Both the position numbers and the translations under genes were made by a program. A stretch of DNA of 64,000 nt, taken from contig JABHEG010000134.1 of NCBI GenBank assembly GCA_018676675.1, positions 62,001 to 126,000 of the forward strand. The letters are read 5' to 3'. Under the pieces are notes generated by a model. That model saw nothing but the letters and a program-made list of their open reading frames with translations, was not told where the DNA came from and searched no databases. The stretch is from Lentisphaerota bacterium (GTDB lineage: Bacteria > Verrucomicrobiota > Lentisphaeria > Oligosphaerales > JABHEG01). This document shows, in pieces, positions 53,940 through 63,571 of the stretch (within the stretch, counting starts at the first letter, position 1; the number at the start of each line of letters is the position of its first letter).

Positions 53940-54210
53940 GTTCACCCCTTTCAGAATCGGGTCTAGCCTGGCTTCAAGGCGACGAGTGGAAGTCACACCT
54001 TCTCCGCAGGTTCAGCGAATCCGTTCCCGCGTATGCGGAACGCCAGGATTGACCCTACGAATCGTCCCAACGGATCGGCCGCCTCCTCTTGGCAAGACTC
54101 CTGCTTCATGGTACTGACAGCCCAGTCGCCGGAAAGCCCTCCATGGATAGTTCAGGAATGGAAGACGGACTTCAAGGCCACACGACAGAGCCGTAGGCGC
54201 TACAAAAGCG

Positions 54211-54239
54211 TTGACACAGGCTTGATCTTGCTGCATAGT
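54211..54239 (+). promoter_or_regulatory. Putative sigma-70 promoter upstream of the dockerin-protein gene
   Basis: TTGACA (54211-54216), 17-base spacer, CATAGT (54234-54239). It would give a leader of about 240 bases before the ATG at 54484. The next gene has a good ribosome binding site, so a long leader is possible but unproven. Confidence 0.4.
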
Positions 54240-54483
54240 TGGGGTAGTAGTTTTGGGTCGTGTATTGAAAACATGGCCCTGCAGTCGCCACAGGTGTGGC
54301 GCAGCATGAAGAACGTGGGATACAATCGAGTTCTCCTTGAGGGGGAGCAGGTTGCGAGCAGAGGGAAGCCGGGCGCAGGTGTTTCTCTAGGGACGCGCGC
54401 CTGGGCATAGGCAGGCCCATGGCATCTCCATGGGGAAATATGGATCTGGACGCTAGCACACTGATACTTAGGGAGATAACGCA

Positions 54484-57400
54484 ATGAGAAGCAAGTGGAC
54501 TTTGGTTTGCGCGCTGGCAGGATTCCTCACGGTGGGAGTAGTCCAGGCAGAGGATGTCCCGGAGTTCTTGGTCGAGATGGGGGTAACTGGCGAAGGCGAC
54601 ATCAGCCCATCGCCTCTGGGATTTGGCTTTGGCATGGATACCAACGCCCTTCTGGGCGTCGAGACCGATAGTCCCACCTTTGACATTCCCGGACCTCCCG
54701 GGCCCCCGACCACGTTGGGAAGCGCGGCGTTTTCCAGGGCCGCCGCCGGTACTGACCTGTACCGCGATGTCGTGCCACTGGCGCGAGTCGTCACCTGGAA
54801 TCTCATGCTCTACAACGTGCCGGCAGGGGGAGAAGTAGAGCTCACTTGGGATACAAGCTCGATCACAAGCTTTCTTGCCTTGGGCGAAATGCTGACTATT
54901 GAGCAGACGGGGGCGGCCGCCTCTACCGACATGACCACTCAATCCCAACTGACCGTGACCAACACGCTGGGATTCACCAGTAACTACCAGTTTGAGATCA
55001 CCTATGACGCCACCGTTCCTTCAGTCAAAGCGACCCAAAATGGCACAGCCACGACCGAGGCCGGTGGCGCAGCAACCTTCACAGTCGTTCTCGGCAGTGA
55101 ACCCGCCGCTAACGTCACCGTCGATATGGCCAGCAGCAACACTGACGAAGCCACCGTTGCCCCCGCCCAGCTCACCTTTACCGCCGCTGACTGGGAGACC
55201 CCCCAGACCGTCACCGTTACAGGCGTGGACGACGATGTGGACGACGGCGACCAGGATGTGGACGTCTCGTTCACAGTCACCAGCGCTGATACCGACTACA
55301 GCTCTCTGACACCTGCAGCCCTCGCCTTCGTGAACGCCGACGACGCCGATACCGCCGGCATCACCGCGAGTGCCGCCTCGCCCATGCACACCACTGAGAC
55401 CGGCACACCCCTCTCAACGTTCACGGTCGAACTCGACAGTGAACCCACGGCGGACGTCACCATAGACGTGGTCAGCAGCAATACCGACGAGATCACCGTC
55501 GACCCAACCCAGCTTACGTTCACCGCGGCAGACTGGGATGTCGCCCAAACCGTCACCGCGACCGGCGTCAACGATGACGTCGATGACGACGACCAAGTCG
55601 TGAACGTCTCCTTGACCGTCACCAGCAACGATGCCAAGTACGACGGCACCGCCCTCGACGACCGCATCCTCCTGAACGATGACGACGACACCGCCGGCAT
55701 CACCGTCACCCCCACCTCCGGCTTGACCACTGATGAGACGGGCGCGACCGCCGTGTTCAGCGTTCAACTCGACTCCGAGCCGACTGCGGACGTGACCATC
55801 CCCGTGGCCAGCACCGACACCAGCGAGGGCACGGTCAGCACCGCACAACTCACCTTCCCCGCCGGAGACTGGGACACCGCCCAAGCCGTCACCGTCACCG
55901 GTGTCAACGATGACATCGACGACGGCAACGTCGGCTACACCATCGACCTCGGCCCAGTCGCAAGTGACGATCCCAACTACGCAGGCATCTCGATCAACGA
56001 CGTTCTAGTCACCAACACAGACGACGATGTTGCGGGCTTCAGCGTCACACCGACGTCCATCGTCACCACTGAATCCGGGGGCGCGGCCACTGTCTCCATC
56101 GTCCTCCAATCAGAGCCGGTCGGCAACGTGGTTTTCGACGTGACCAGCAGCGAAGCGACTGAGGCAACCCCCGATGTCCCGACCGTGACCTTCACACCGA
56201 CAGACTGGGATAGCTCCCAGACTGTCAGCATAACCGGTCAGGATGACGACACCGCCGACGGTAACCAGGAGTATGACATCACATTCTCCCTGAACGGCGC
56301 CCTGACCGCAGACGCAGTCTATGCGGGTCTCTCAGCCCAAGACGTCTCCGGCGCCAATGTTGACGACGAGATCCCGGGCCTAATCGTGGATCCGCTCAGC
56401 GGCCTCGTAACCGGTGAGGACGGCACGGTCGACACGTTTGACGTCAGTCTCCGCACAGCGCCCGCCGCTGATGTGACAGTCACAATCGCCAGCAGCAATA
56501 CCAATGAAGGGACCGTCGCCCCTGCGAACATCGTTTTCAGCGCCGACGCCCACGATGAGACTCTCCTTTGGAGCAGCCCGGTGACAGTCACAGTCACCGG
56601 TGTGGACGACGGGGATGTCGACGGCGACGTCGCCTATCAGGTCGCCCTCGACGTGACGTCTTCGGATGCCAACTACGACGGTCGGGCCGCGACCGTGGCC
56701 TTGACCAACCTCGACGATGAGACGGCTGAGGTGGTCGACGAGAACCTCACGTTCCTCCCCGATGCGACGCTGGACTTCGGAGAGGTCTATGTCAATACCG
56801 AAAAGACTCTTGATGTGACCGTGGTCAATACGGACACCGAGAACGACACAGCTTTGAAGGTCATTGCCAGTGCTCCCTTCAAGACCAAGTCGGGCAGCAC
56901 TTACGTGTCGGACACTGAGGTGAGTGTGAGCGTACCCAAGAACTCTTCCACTACAGTGAGAGTCCGGTTCACCGCGGGTGCCACGCCCGCTGGCGACACC
57001 GGGACTCTGACGTTCCTCAACCTGTCGGACCAGACAGTTGAAGTCCTGTCCCTCACCGCGCAGACGATCGACTTGCCCGAAGGCGGAGCCCTCGTCGTGG
57101 AACCACAGACCACAGTAGCCAAAGGCAACACGGGAACCGTCGAAGTCTCCTTCGATATCGACCTGGAGACGGCCGTCGCAGACGTCACCTACTCGTACAT
57201 GATTTTTGAAGTCTTCCTCCCGTCCGTGATCACGACCAACAACATGGATTCAGTAGCCGTCACCACGAATAGCGCCCGCACTAACGGTATCGACTTCTCC
57301 GTCACCAAGAAGACCAACAGTGTCATCCTCAGTTACCTTGACTTCTCCGGCATCGGCATTGCCCCTGCGGACGGTGGCATCGTCACCATCACCGCTGACG

Positions 57401-57900
57401 TCGACGTGGGCACTGAAGCAGTCTATCAGGTCAGTGTCACGAGTCTCGACAACTTCGGCGTCAAGGGCGGGGAGCAGTCTGGCCATGCGTTCGACATAGT
57501 CCCCCAAAACGGCTTCCTGGCGGTGTCAAACTTCGTCGTCACCGCCAACTTGGATGTCAACGAGGACGGCTTGCCCAACATCGGCGATCTCATCCTCATT
57601 TACCGCTACAAAGTCGACTTCATCACCAAAGACAACGTGGATCAGATTGCGCCGGCCTCCTGGGGACTGAGTACCGAGCAAAAGGAGGTCATTGCCGAGA
57701 ACGTCCAAGCCCTCTACGACGATGGCCTCGACGTCAACGGCGACGGCCTGCCCAACATCGGCGACATAACGCTTATCTACCGTTACAAGATCGACTTCAT
57801 CACCAAAGACAACGTAGATCAGATTGCGCCGGCCACCTGGGGACTGAGCACCGAACAGAAGCAAGGCATCGCCGACAACGTCGACGCCATCATGCCCTGA
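54484..57900 (+). CDS. Secreted Calx-beta-type repeat protein with cohesin-like and dockerin-like regions
   Basis: 1138 residues, ATG with AGGGAG 8 bases upstream, signal peptide MRSKWTLVCALAGFLTVGVVQA. Residues 178-750: five tandem Calx-beta-like repeats with a period of 113-114 residues; four of their starts are at about 288, 401, 515 and 629, each with TPTSxLTTxExGxxAxF, LDSEPTADVTIxVxSxxxxE, QLTFxxxDWDxxQxVTVTGVNDD and Asp-rich calcium-binding turns. About 754-865: an ASPM/Hydin-type domain (LDFGEVYVNTEKTLDVTVVN). About 868-1015: cohesin-like beta-sandwich (VAKGNTGTVEVSFDIDLETAVADVTYSYMIFEVFLP...GGIVTITADVDVG). About 1018-1138: two dockerin-like modules with LDVNEDGLPNIGD and LDVNGDGLPNIGD. 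Likely a surface or extracellular structural protein stabilised by calcium. Confidence 0.88.
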   Translation: MRSKWTLVCALAGFLTVGVVQAEDVPEFLVEMGVTGEGDISPSPLGFGFGMDTNALLGVETDSPTFDIPGPPGPPTTLGSAAFSRAAAGTDLYRDVVPLARVVTWNLMLYNVPAGGEVELTWDTSSITSFLALGEMLTIEQTGAAASTDMTTQSQLTVTNTLGFTSNYQFEITYDATVPSVKATQNGTATTEAGGAATFTVVLGSEPAANVTVDMASSNTDEATVAPAQLTFTAADWETPQTVTVTGVDDDVDDGDQDVDVSFTVTSADTDYSSLTPAALAFVNADDADTAGITASAASPMHTTETGTPLSTFTVELDSEPTADVTIDVVSSNTDEITVDPTQLTFTAADWDVAQTVTATGVNDDVDDDDQVVNVSLTVTSNDAKYDGTALDDRILLNDDDDTAGITVTPTSGLTTDETGATAVFSVQLDSEPTADVTIPVASTDTSEGTVSTAQLTFPAGDWDTAQAVTVTGVNDDIDDGNVGYTIDLGPVASDDPNYAGISINDVLVTNTDDDVAGFSVTPTSIVTTESGGAATVSIVLQSEPVGNVVFDVTSSEATEATPDVPTVTFTPTDWDSSQTVSITGQDDDTADGNQEYDITFSLNGALTADAVYAGLSAQDVSGANVDDEIPGLIVDPLSGLVTGEDGTVDTFDVSLRTAPAADVTVTIASSNTNEGTVAPANIVFSADAHDETLLWSSPVTVTVTGVDDGDVDGDVAYQVALDVTSSDANYDGRAATVALTNLDDETAEVVDENLTFLPDATLDFGEVYVNTEKTLDVTVVNTDTENDTALKVIASAPFKTKSGSTYVSDTEVSVSVPKNSSTTVRVRFTAGATPAGDTGTLTFLNLSDQTVEVLSLTAQTIDLPEGGALVVEPQTTVAKGNTGTVEVSFDIDLETAVADVTYSYMIFEVFLPSVITTNNMDSVAVTTNSARTNGIDFSVTKKTNSVILSYLDFSGIGIAPADGGIVTITADVDVGTEAVYQVSVTSLDNFGVKGGEQSGHAFDIVPQNGFLAVSNFVVTANLDVNEDGLPNIGDLILIYRYKVDFITKDNVDQIAPASWGLSTEQKEVIAENVQALYDDGLDVNGDGLPNIGDITLIYRYKIDFITKDNVDQIAPATWGLSTEQKQGIADNVDAIMP
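57550..57900 (+). repeat. Tandem duplication of a 60-residue dockerin-like module
   Basis: The module starting at 57550 (LDVNEDGLPNIGD LILIYRY...) is repeated 180 bp later at 57730 (LDVNGDGLPNIGD ITLIYRY...). Both copies share DFITKDNVDQIAPA(S/T)WGLSTEQK almost exactly. Each carries one DxNxDGxxNxxD calcium loop. Classical type I dockerins place two such loops about 24-30 residues apart; here they are 60 apart, so this is an expanded or distinct form. Confidence 0.8.
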
Positions 57901-57920
57901 CGACTGCGAAAGCAATCCCG

Positions 57921-57962
57921 CTCAAACGAATTCACTGAGACACCACACACATAGTGTTTGAG
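57921..57962. promoter_or_regulatory. Inverted repeat in the leader of the second giant gene
   Basis: CTCAAAC (57921-57927) pairs with GTTTGAG (57956-57962), 28-base loop, ending next to the AAGGAACG ribosome binding site of the ATG at 57977. It could be a weak terminator between the two giant genes or a leader structure that lowers translation. Confidence 0.35.
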
Positions 57963-57976
57963 AAAGGAACGAAGCG

Positions 57977-60900
57977 ATGATGGGAACACTGAAGTCGATG
58001 AGGGATCTGTTCGCTGTAGCCGCGCTGTTCACAGGTCTGAGCAGTATGGGTGCGGTTACCATTACCTGCGGGAACGCCAGCGGAGCCGTGGGGGCCAGCG
58101 CCGTAGAAGTCGTCGTTTCCGTGGAGAATACCGAAGCCTTGGATGTTGTCCAACTGCAGCTCACGATTAGCTATGACCAGACCAAGCTCACCGCTGTCGA
58201 TGATGGCGCTAACGGCATGGCAACCCTCGCTTCCGGCGTTGTGTTCGACCAGAACAACTTCAGTGTTGCTACCCCAGGCGTCATCCAGGTCGCACTAGGC
58301 ACTTTCAGTCAAGTCGGCGTACCGTCCGGGCACAACGGCCCCGCCTTCTCCATCCACTTCGACGTGGCCGCAGGGGCTGACGCCGGAGACGTCGACCTCC
58401 AGGTTGGGAAAGTACCAAATGGCGTAGTCGCCGGTTTCACCCCCGTCGACCCCACCGTTGCAGACGGCACGTTCACCGTCCTCAAGTTCTACAATGCTAT
58501 TGCCGACGCCCAAGGTGTGGGCGAGGATGACGGTACTGCCGCGGTTGCTGTTCTTGCCAATGACGTCGACGAGACCGAGACCGACGTGTCCGCGGACGCC
58601 ATGGTCGATAGCATCGACACCAATGGGACCACTGGCGCAGCCAGTCTCGACGCCGGCGTGGTCAGCTACTCGCCGAATGGCCAGTTCGAGATGCTTGCCC
58701 AAGGCGAGCAGGGCGCCGACACCTTCACGTATACCGGCTCTTACACGCACCCAACCGAGGGCGCCGTAACCGATACGGGCACCGTCACCATCGCCGTCAC
58801 CGGCGTCAATGACGCCCCCGTTTTCACCTCAGATCCAGCCGGACTCACACCGACCGACGAAGATGCCGTCTACACGTACAACATCACCGCGACTGACGTC
58901 GACAACGGTGCGATTCTCACGATCGCGGCAACCACGAAGCCCGGTTGGCTCACGCTCACGGACAACGGCGATGGCACGGCCACCCTCACGGGCACGCCGC
59001 TCAACGACGATGTCGGCGACAACGACGTCGTTCTGACGGTTTCGGACGGAATCGCGGCGGATGTTCCCCAAAGCTTCACCGTCGTCGTGGCCAACACCAA
59101 TGACGACCCAACCGTTGCGAACCCGATCGCGGACCAGCCGAACGTCACGGAAGATGCCGCCTTCTCCTTCATCATCCCGGCAAACACCTTCGAGGACGTC
59201 GATGTAGGAGATGCCCTTACGCTGACCTCTGATGAGGCCTTGGACTGGTTGACCTTTTCCGACAATGGCGATGGCACGGCCACCCTCAGCGGCACGCCCA
59301 CCAACAGCACTGACGCCGGAACAACCGCAGTCGCCGTGACAGCCGATGACGGCAACGGTGGAACGCCTCCCCAGGACGCCTTCGACATCACCGTCACGGC
59401 GATCAACGATGATCCGGTCATCGCCGCCCCGGTGGGGATCACCCCGAACAGCGCTCTGCTCAGCGGCGGCGATATCACCGCCACGGTCACGGCCTCAGAC
59501 GAAGAGACAATCTTGGGCGAGCTCGACTACGCGTATGTATGGAAGAGCGGCGAGACTGTCATCAAGGACACCGGCAACCTGACCGGCGTCAACACCAGCA
59601 CCCTCACCGAAGCCGAGCAGGTTGGCCTCGGGGAGCACTACCCGATCACCGTCGACGTGACCGTCACCGATGGTGATGCTGCCACGGACACCGGCAGCGC
59701 CGCCACCTATGTCGGCAACGAGCCCCCGACCATCGCCTGGAACGGCACGTCCACCTCTCCGGTCAACGAAGGCGACACCATCACGATTGAAGTCCAGGTT
59801 GACGACACGGGCCATGCCCCCCAAGCCGACGATATAGCCACTTTGACTCTGACCGTTGATGGAACCCCGGCCACTCCTACTCCCACGCCCGTGCTTGATG
59901 GTGCGACCGGCACACTCACGTTCACGATCGACACGGACCAGAACACGTCGACCCACACAGCCGACAAGGAATTCACAGTCGAAGTCACGGTCACGGATAC
60001 GGAGGGTGCTACCGACAGCGCCCAGCAGAAGATCACCGTCACAGACGTCAATACGGACCCCGAGATCACGTCCGTCACCATCGGACAAGTTGATCAAGGA
60101 ACCGCAGCGCCGCTGGTTCCCGAAGACTTGGAAGCGGTCGTCGCGGCAGACGACGCGGATGCTGAAGACAGCGGGAATCTGACCTACACGTATGTATGGA
60201 AGAAAGACGGCCAAGTCCTCGCTGGTGCCGGAGACGATGACACCTTGACCGTTGGAGAGCAGGACGCCGCCGGTTTCGCGGACGGCGACAGTTACGAGAT
60301 CACGCTTGAAGTGACGGTCGCGGACACGCGCGTTCCCGCAGGAACGGACACGCTCATGAGCGCCGCGACCACGATTGGCAACGAACCCCCGGCAATCGCC
60401 TGGGACGGCACGTCCACGTCGCCGGTCAACGAAGGCGACACCATCACCGTTGCCGTCCAGGTTGACGACGCGGGCCATGCCCCCCAACCCGATAACATCA
60501 CCAATCTGACGGCAACCGTTGACGGGACCCCCGTCACGCCCACTCCCACGCCCGTACTCGATGGTGTGACCGGCGCCCTGACCTTCACGATCGAGACAGA
60601 CCAAGACACCTCGACCCACGCTGCGGACAAAGTGTTCACGGTCGAGGTAACTGTGACCGACGCCGCAGGCTCCAGCGCCACCGCGGACCAGATGATTACC
60701 GTGACCGACGTCAACAGCCTTCCGGCCATCACCGGAACCCCCGCCACCTCAGTCGATCAGGATGCCGCCTACACCTTCACCCCCGCTGTCACGGACGACG
60801 ACGCGGAAGACCAAGCCTTGGTCGGGGTCACGCAAGGGGATGCCTTCAGCATCCAGAACAAGCCTGGTTGGGCAAACTTTGATACCGCGACCGGCGAACT

Positions 60901-63469
60901 CAGCGGTACGCCGACCAACGCCGACGTCGGCGGCACCTACAACGACATCGCGATCGCGTTCACCGACGGCGACGGCGCGCAGGCCCCCCTCGCGGCCTTC
61001 GACATTGTGGTGAACAACGTCAATGACGCCCCAATGGCCGACGCTGACGAGGATGCCACTGACGAGGATACCCCCAAGGCGATCGACGTCCTCACCGGCG
61101 ATACGGACATCGACATCAGCGGTCAGTTCGGCGCGGCCAACGTCGATGGCGATGCACTCAGCGTCTCCGCGGTCACCCAGCCCGCCAATGGTGTGGTAAC
61201 CAACAGCGGCACCGGAGTCACCTTCGATCCCGATGGCCAGTTTGAGGCCCTGGACGACCAGGGAACGGCGCTGCTCACCTTCAATTACACCCTCTCCGAC
61301 GGGCAAGGCGGCGAGGACGAGGCCACCGTGACCGTCACGGTCAACGGCGTCAACGACGCCCCGGTCATCGGCGGCTTGCGTATCACTGGTGAGGGGACCC
61401 CCAGCCGTGATACCATGACCAGTGTGAGCCTCAGCAAACCCGAAGAGATTGACCAGCTCGTAGTCAATGCGAGCTCCGTCACCACCGACGTCGAGGGCAA
61501 CAATATTGCGTACACGTACGTATGGACCCTCGAGCGCGAGGGGGGAATCACAACGCGAATTCAAGGCCCGGCGGTGGTCGGCGGCAATACCGCTTTCCTC
61601 TCCAAGAGTGACGTTGGCGGCGCCTTCCTGAAGGACGATAAAGTCACTGTCGAGGTCACCGCCACCGATGACAGCACGGATCCCAAGCAGGCGATCAAGA
61701 CCAAAAGTGTCACCCTCGGTAACCCGCCGTGGTTCCCGGGGCTCGAGTGGGAAGCAGTCGACAACGCCGAGAGCTATCGCATCGTTATCACCGATGACCA
61801 GGGCAACGAAGTCGTGACGCTCTACACCATTGATCCGAGCGTGAAGCCCGCCAACTACCTTCAGAGCCGCAACTGGACCGACAGCCCCACCGTCAAAGGC
61901 TTGGCCCCGGGCAACTACACGGTTGAAGTCACGCCGGAGATCGACGGCGAGTTTGGCGACAGCCTTGACCCCGCCCCGCAGCTTGACCCGGTCGAGTACG
62001 ACTCCCTGACAGGTGCTGATGCCCTCGCGCGGCCACCGACGCAAGAGGAAATGGCCGCCTTGGAGGATGGCACCCCTCTGGAACAGCTCCCCGCCCCCGC
62101 CCAGCGGGACGGTCTCGTTGGAGGGTATTTCTCCCCGGACTATGGCGTCTACGCCTTCTTCGCCGAGATCACGGAAGCCGCCGGGTACATCTATGCGCTC
62201 CAGGACACAGCCACCGAGAGTGTGATGGAGACTGAGCTGGTCGCCTTCCTGCCCAACGACGATGGCGCCGTGAGCACCAGCGAGGATATCGTCCGGACCG
62301 TTCAGGTAACCGCCCCCGGGACCTATGGCGTCGCGATTATCCCCGTGACGCCGGACTACCCGGACGGGGTCCCCGACGAGAGCGCATATTGGGAATTCAC
62401 AGTTGACCAGGAAGATGTTGGAGGCATTGCCGGTGCAGCTGAGGACAAACCCCCGGTAGTCACCGCGGCATGGGGCATGATCCCCGGTGGCGACACCGCG
62501 TCCTTCGACGCCATCCTCGCCCCCTATGCCACCGTGGACGAGTCTGGGGAAGCTGACATTACGTTCCGCTGGAACACCGTCCTCTGGGCCGCGTCTTACC
62601 GGATCTACATCGAGGACGAGTTCGGCAATCAAGTGCCCGAACTGTCATTCACCACAGCCACGGCCCCCGAGCATTCCCTGATCGGCACCCTTGCACCGGG
62701 CCGGTACCTTTGGCACGTCATCGCTCAGAATGACAATGGCTATACGGAGTGGAGCAACCCGGCTGCTCACTTTGAGGTCCAGGGCTCTACCGAGGACGCC
62801 GATGCAGCAACCCTGCTGCGCGTAAATACGCCCGGCGTGACGATCACCGACCTCGACCTCGATGTCGCCAACAAGGAGGTCACGGTCGATTACACGGTCG
62901 ACAAGGCGGCTGTGACCAGCATGGACATTTATCTGTATGATATGACCGCAAGGGCCGAAGTCGGCATCTTCACGGACGCAGCGCCGGAGGCCAATGGTGG
63001 GGATGTCCTGGCCGTCGGTGTGCCGCTGCTTGGCCGCCATGAGTATTTCGTCCAAATCCAGCCAACCAACATGGTAGGCGGTGTCACATACCTGGGAGAG
63101 TGGTCCGATTCAGCCACGGTCGTTGCTCCCGATGCCGGTGCCGCGGGTGTGATAAAGACCCCCGTTCTTACCGTGGTCGATCCTTTGGACAAAATCACGG
63201 TGACAGCAACAGCGGCCTTAGTGGCCGAAGACACCGTTACATATGGAGTCTACCTGCTCACCTCTCTGGGAGCACTCTCAACGAGTATGACGGCCAGCGT
63301 CACCGGCGAAACGGCCTATGACATCATCCTCTCCGATGCCTTCCAACCCGTCAACGGCAACCTACTCCTCGTGCGTGCCCGGGCTGTCACAGCCGACGGC
63401 ACGACGTCCGCCTGGGTCGGTAAGAGTTGGCGCGTCGTCAATGGCGCTTATGTAGCAACGGATTTGTAG
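57977..63469 (+). CDS. Giant secreted protein: N-terminal cohesin-like domain, VCBS/Ig-like repeats, FN3-like tail
   Basis: 1830 residues with an AAGG ribosome binding site and signal peptide MMGTLKSMRDLFAVAALFTGLSSMGA. Residues about 26-172: a cohesin-type beta-sandwich (VVVSVENTEALDVVQLQLTISYDQTKLTAVDDGANG...GPAFSIHFDVAAGADAGDVDLQV). About 173-280: VCBS/cadherin-like (VAVLANDVDETETD...DTGTVTIAVTGVNDAP). About 281-490: two putative-Ig domains (GLTPTDEDAVYTYNITATDVDNG...KPGWLTLTDNGDGTATLTGTP). About 517-910: two long repeats of 220 residues (TYVWK..., NEPPxIAWxGTSTSPVNEGDTIT). Another VCBS-type unit follows, then FN3-like domains (GLEWEAVDNAESYRIVITDD, FRWNTVLWAASYRIYIEDE). Ends VVNGAYVATDL, without a dockerin or sorting signal. 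Probably an extracellular scaffold or adhesin. Confidence 0.88.
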   Translation: MMGTLKSMRDLFAVAALFTGLSSMGAVTITCGNASGAVGASAVEVVVSVENTEALDVVQLQLTISYDQTKLTAVDDGANGMATLASGVVFDQNNFSVATPGVIQVALGTFSQVGVPSGHNGPAFSIHFDVAAGADAGDVDLQVGKVPNGVVAGFTPVDPTVADGTFTVLKFYNAIADAQGVGEDDGTAAVAVLANDVDETETDVSADAMVDSIDTNGTTGAASLDAGVVSYSPNGQFEMLAQGEQGADTFTYTGSYTHPTEGAVTDTGTVTIAVTGVNDAPVFTSDPAGLTPTDEDAVYTYNITATDVDNGAILTIAATTKPGWLTLTDNGDGTATLTGTPLNDDVGDNDVVLTVSDGIAADVPQSFTVVVANTNDDPTVANPIADQPNVTEDAAFSFIIPANTFEDVDVGDALTLTSDEALDWLTFSDNGDGTATLSGTPTNSTDAGTTAVAVTADDGNGGTPPQDAFDITVTAINDDPVIAAPVGITPNSALLSGGDITATVTASDEETILGELDYAYVWKSGETVIKDTGNLTGVNTSTLTEAEQVGLGEHYPITVDVTVTDGDAATDTGSAATYVGNEPPTIAWNGTSTSPVNEGDTITIEVQVDDTGHAPQADDIATLTLTVDGTPATPTPTPVLDGATGTLTFTIDTDQNTSTHTADKEFTVEVTVTDTEGATDSAQQKITVTDVNTDPEITSVTIGQVDQGTAAPLVPEDLEAVVAADDADAEDSGNLTYTYVWKKDGQVLAGAGDDDTLTVGEQDAAGFADGDSYEITLEVTVADTRVPAGTDTLMSAATTIGNEPPAIAWDGTSTSPVNEGDTITVAVQVDDAGHAPQPDNITNLTATVDGTPVTPTPTPVLDGVTGALTFTIETDQDTSTHAADKVFTVEVTVTDAAGSSATADQMITVTDVNSLPAITGTPATSVDQDAAYTFTPAVTDDDAEDQALVGVTQGDAFSIQNKPGWANFDTATGELSGTPTNADVGGTYNDIAIAFTDGDGAQAPLAAFDIVVNNVNDAPMADADEDATDEDTPKAIDVLTGDTDIDISGQFGAANVDGDALSVSAVTQPANGVVTNSGTGVTFDPDGQFEALDDQGTALLTFNYTLSDGQGGEDEATVTVTVNGVNDAPVIGGLRITGEGTPSRDTMTSVSLSKPEEIDQLVVNASSVTTDVEGNNIAYTYVWTLEREGGITTRIQGPAVVGGNTAFLSKSDVGGAFLKDDKVTVEVTATDDSTDPKQAIKTKSVTLGNPPWFPGLEWEAVDNAESYRIVITDDQGNEVVTLYTIDPSVKPANYLQSRNWTDSPTVKGLAPGNYTVEVTPEIDGEFGDSLDPAPQLDPVEYDSLTGADALARPPTQEEMAALEDGTPLEQLPAPAQRDGLVGGYFSPDYGVYAFFAEITEAAGYIYALQDTATESVMETELVAFLPNDDGAVSTSEDIVRTVQVTAPGTYGVAIIPVTPDYPDGVPDESAYWEFTVDQEDVGGIAGAAEDKPPVVTAAWGMIPGGDTASFDAILAPYATVDESGEADITFRWNTVLWAASYRIYIEDEFGNQVPELSFTTATAPEHSLIGTLAPGRYLWHVIAQNDNGYTEWSNPAAHFEVQGSTEDADAATLLRVNTPGVTITDLDLDVANKEVTVDYTVDKAAVTSMDIYLYDMTARAEVGIFTDAAPEANGGDVLAVGVPLLGRHEYFVQIQPTNMVGGVTYLGEWSDSATVVAPDAGAAGVIKTPVLTVVDPLDKITVTATAALVAEDTVTYGVYLLTSLGALSTSMTASVTGETAYDIILSDAFQPVNGNLLLVRARAVTADGTTSAWVGKSWRVVNGAYVATDL

Positions 63470-63472
63470 GGT

Positions 63473-63520
63473 CCGTCTTTGCCCAGACTGAGCGCTGGGG
63501 CGACATGCCCCAGTAGACGG
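63473..63520 (+). terminator. Compound hairpin after the giant gene
   Basis: An inner perfect stem CTGGGGC-GACAT-GCCCCAG (63495-63513) is enclosed by an outer stem CCGTCT (63473-63478) / AGACGG (63515-63520). It begins three bases after the stop codon and is followed by CCTTGTTTG. A likely partial or full terminator between this gene and the next. Confidence 0.6.
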
Positions 63521-63571
63521 CCTTGTTTGAGTAGCATCAAAACGTTCCAGAACCCAAGGGAGAATGTAAGA

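Larger units (their letters stand above)
53468..54483. other. 1-kb intergenic region without a convincing gene
   Basis: Open frames on both strands are short and of poor coding quality. The region holds an imperfect inverted repeat (53828-53939), a putative promoter at 54211-54239 and the ribosome binding site AGGGAG before 54484. A short antisense frame near 53640-53820 reads MLSGHPQSNGSAERAWHRVK, faintly like an integrase-core fragment, but is too short to call. Confidence 0.6.

Noticed and set aside
60749..62632. 627-codon open frame on the minus strand opposite the giant repeat gene
   Set aside because: It lies wholly opposite a well-supported secreted protein with domain repeats. Its translation has no recognisable motif, and such long antisense frames are expected in high-GC DNA.
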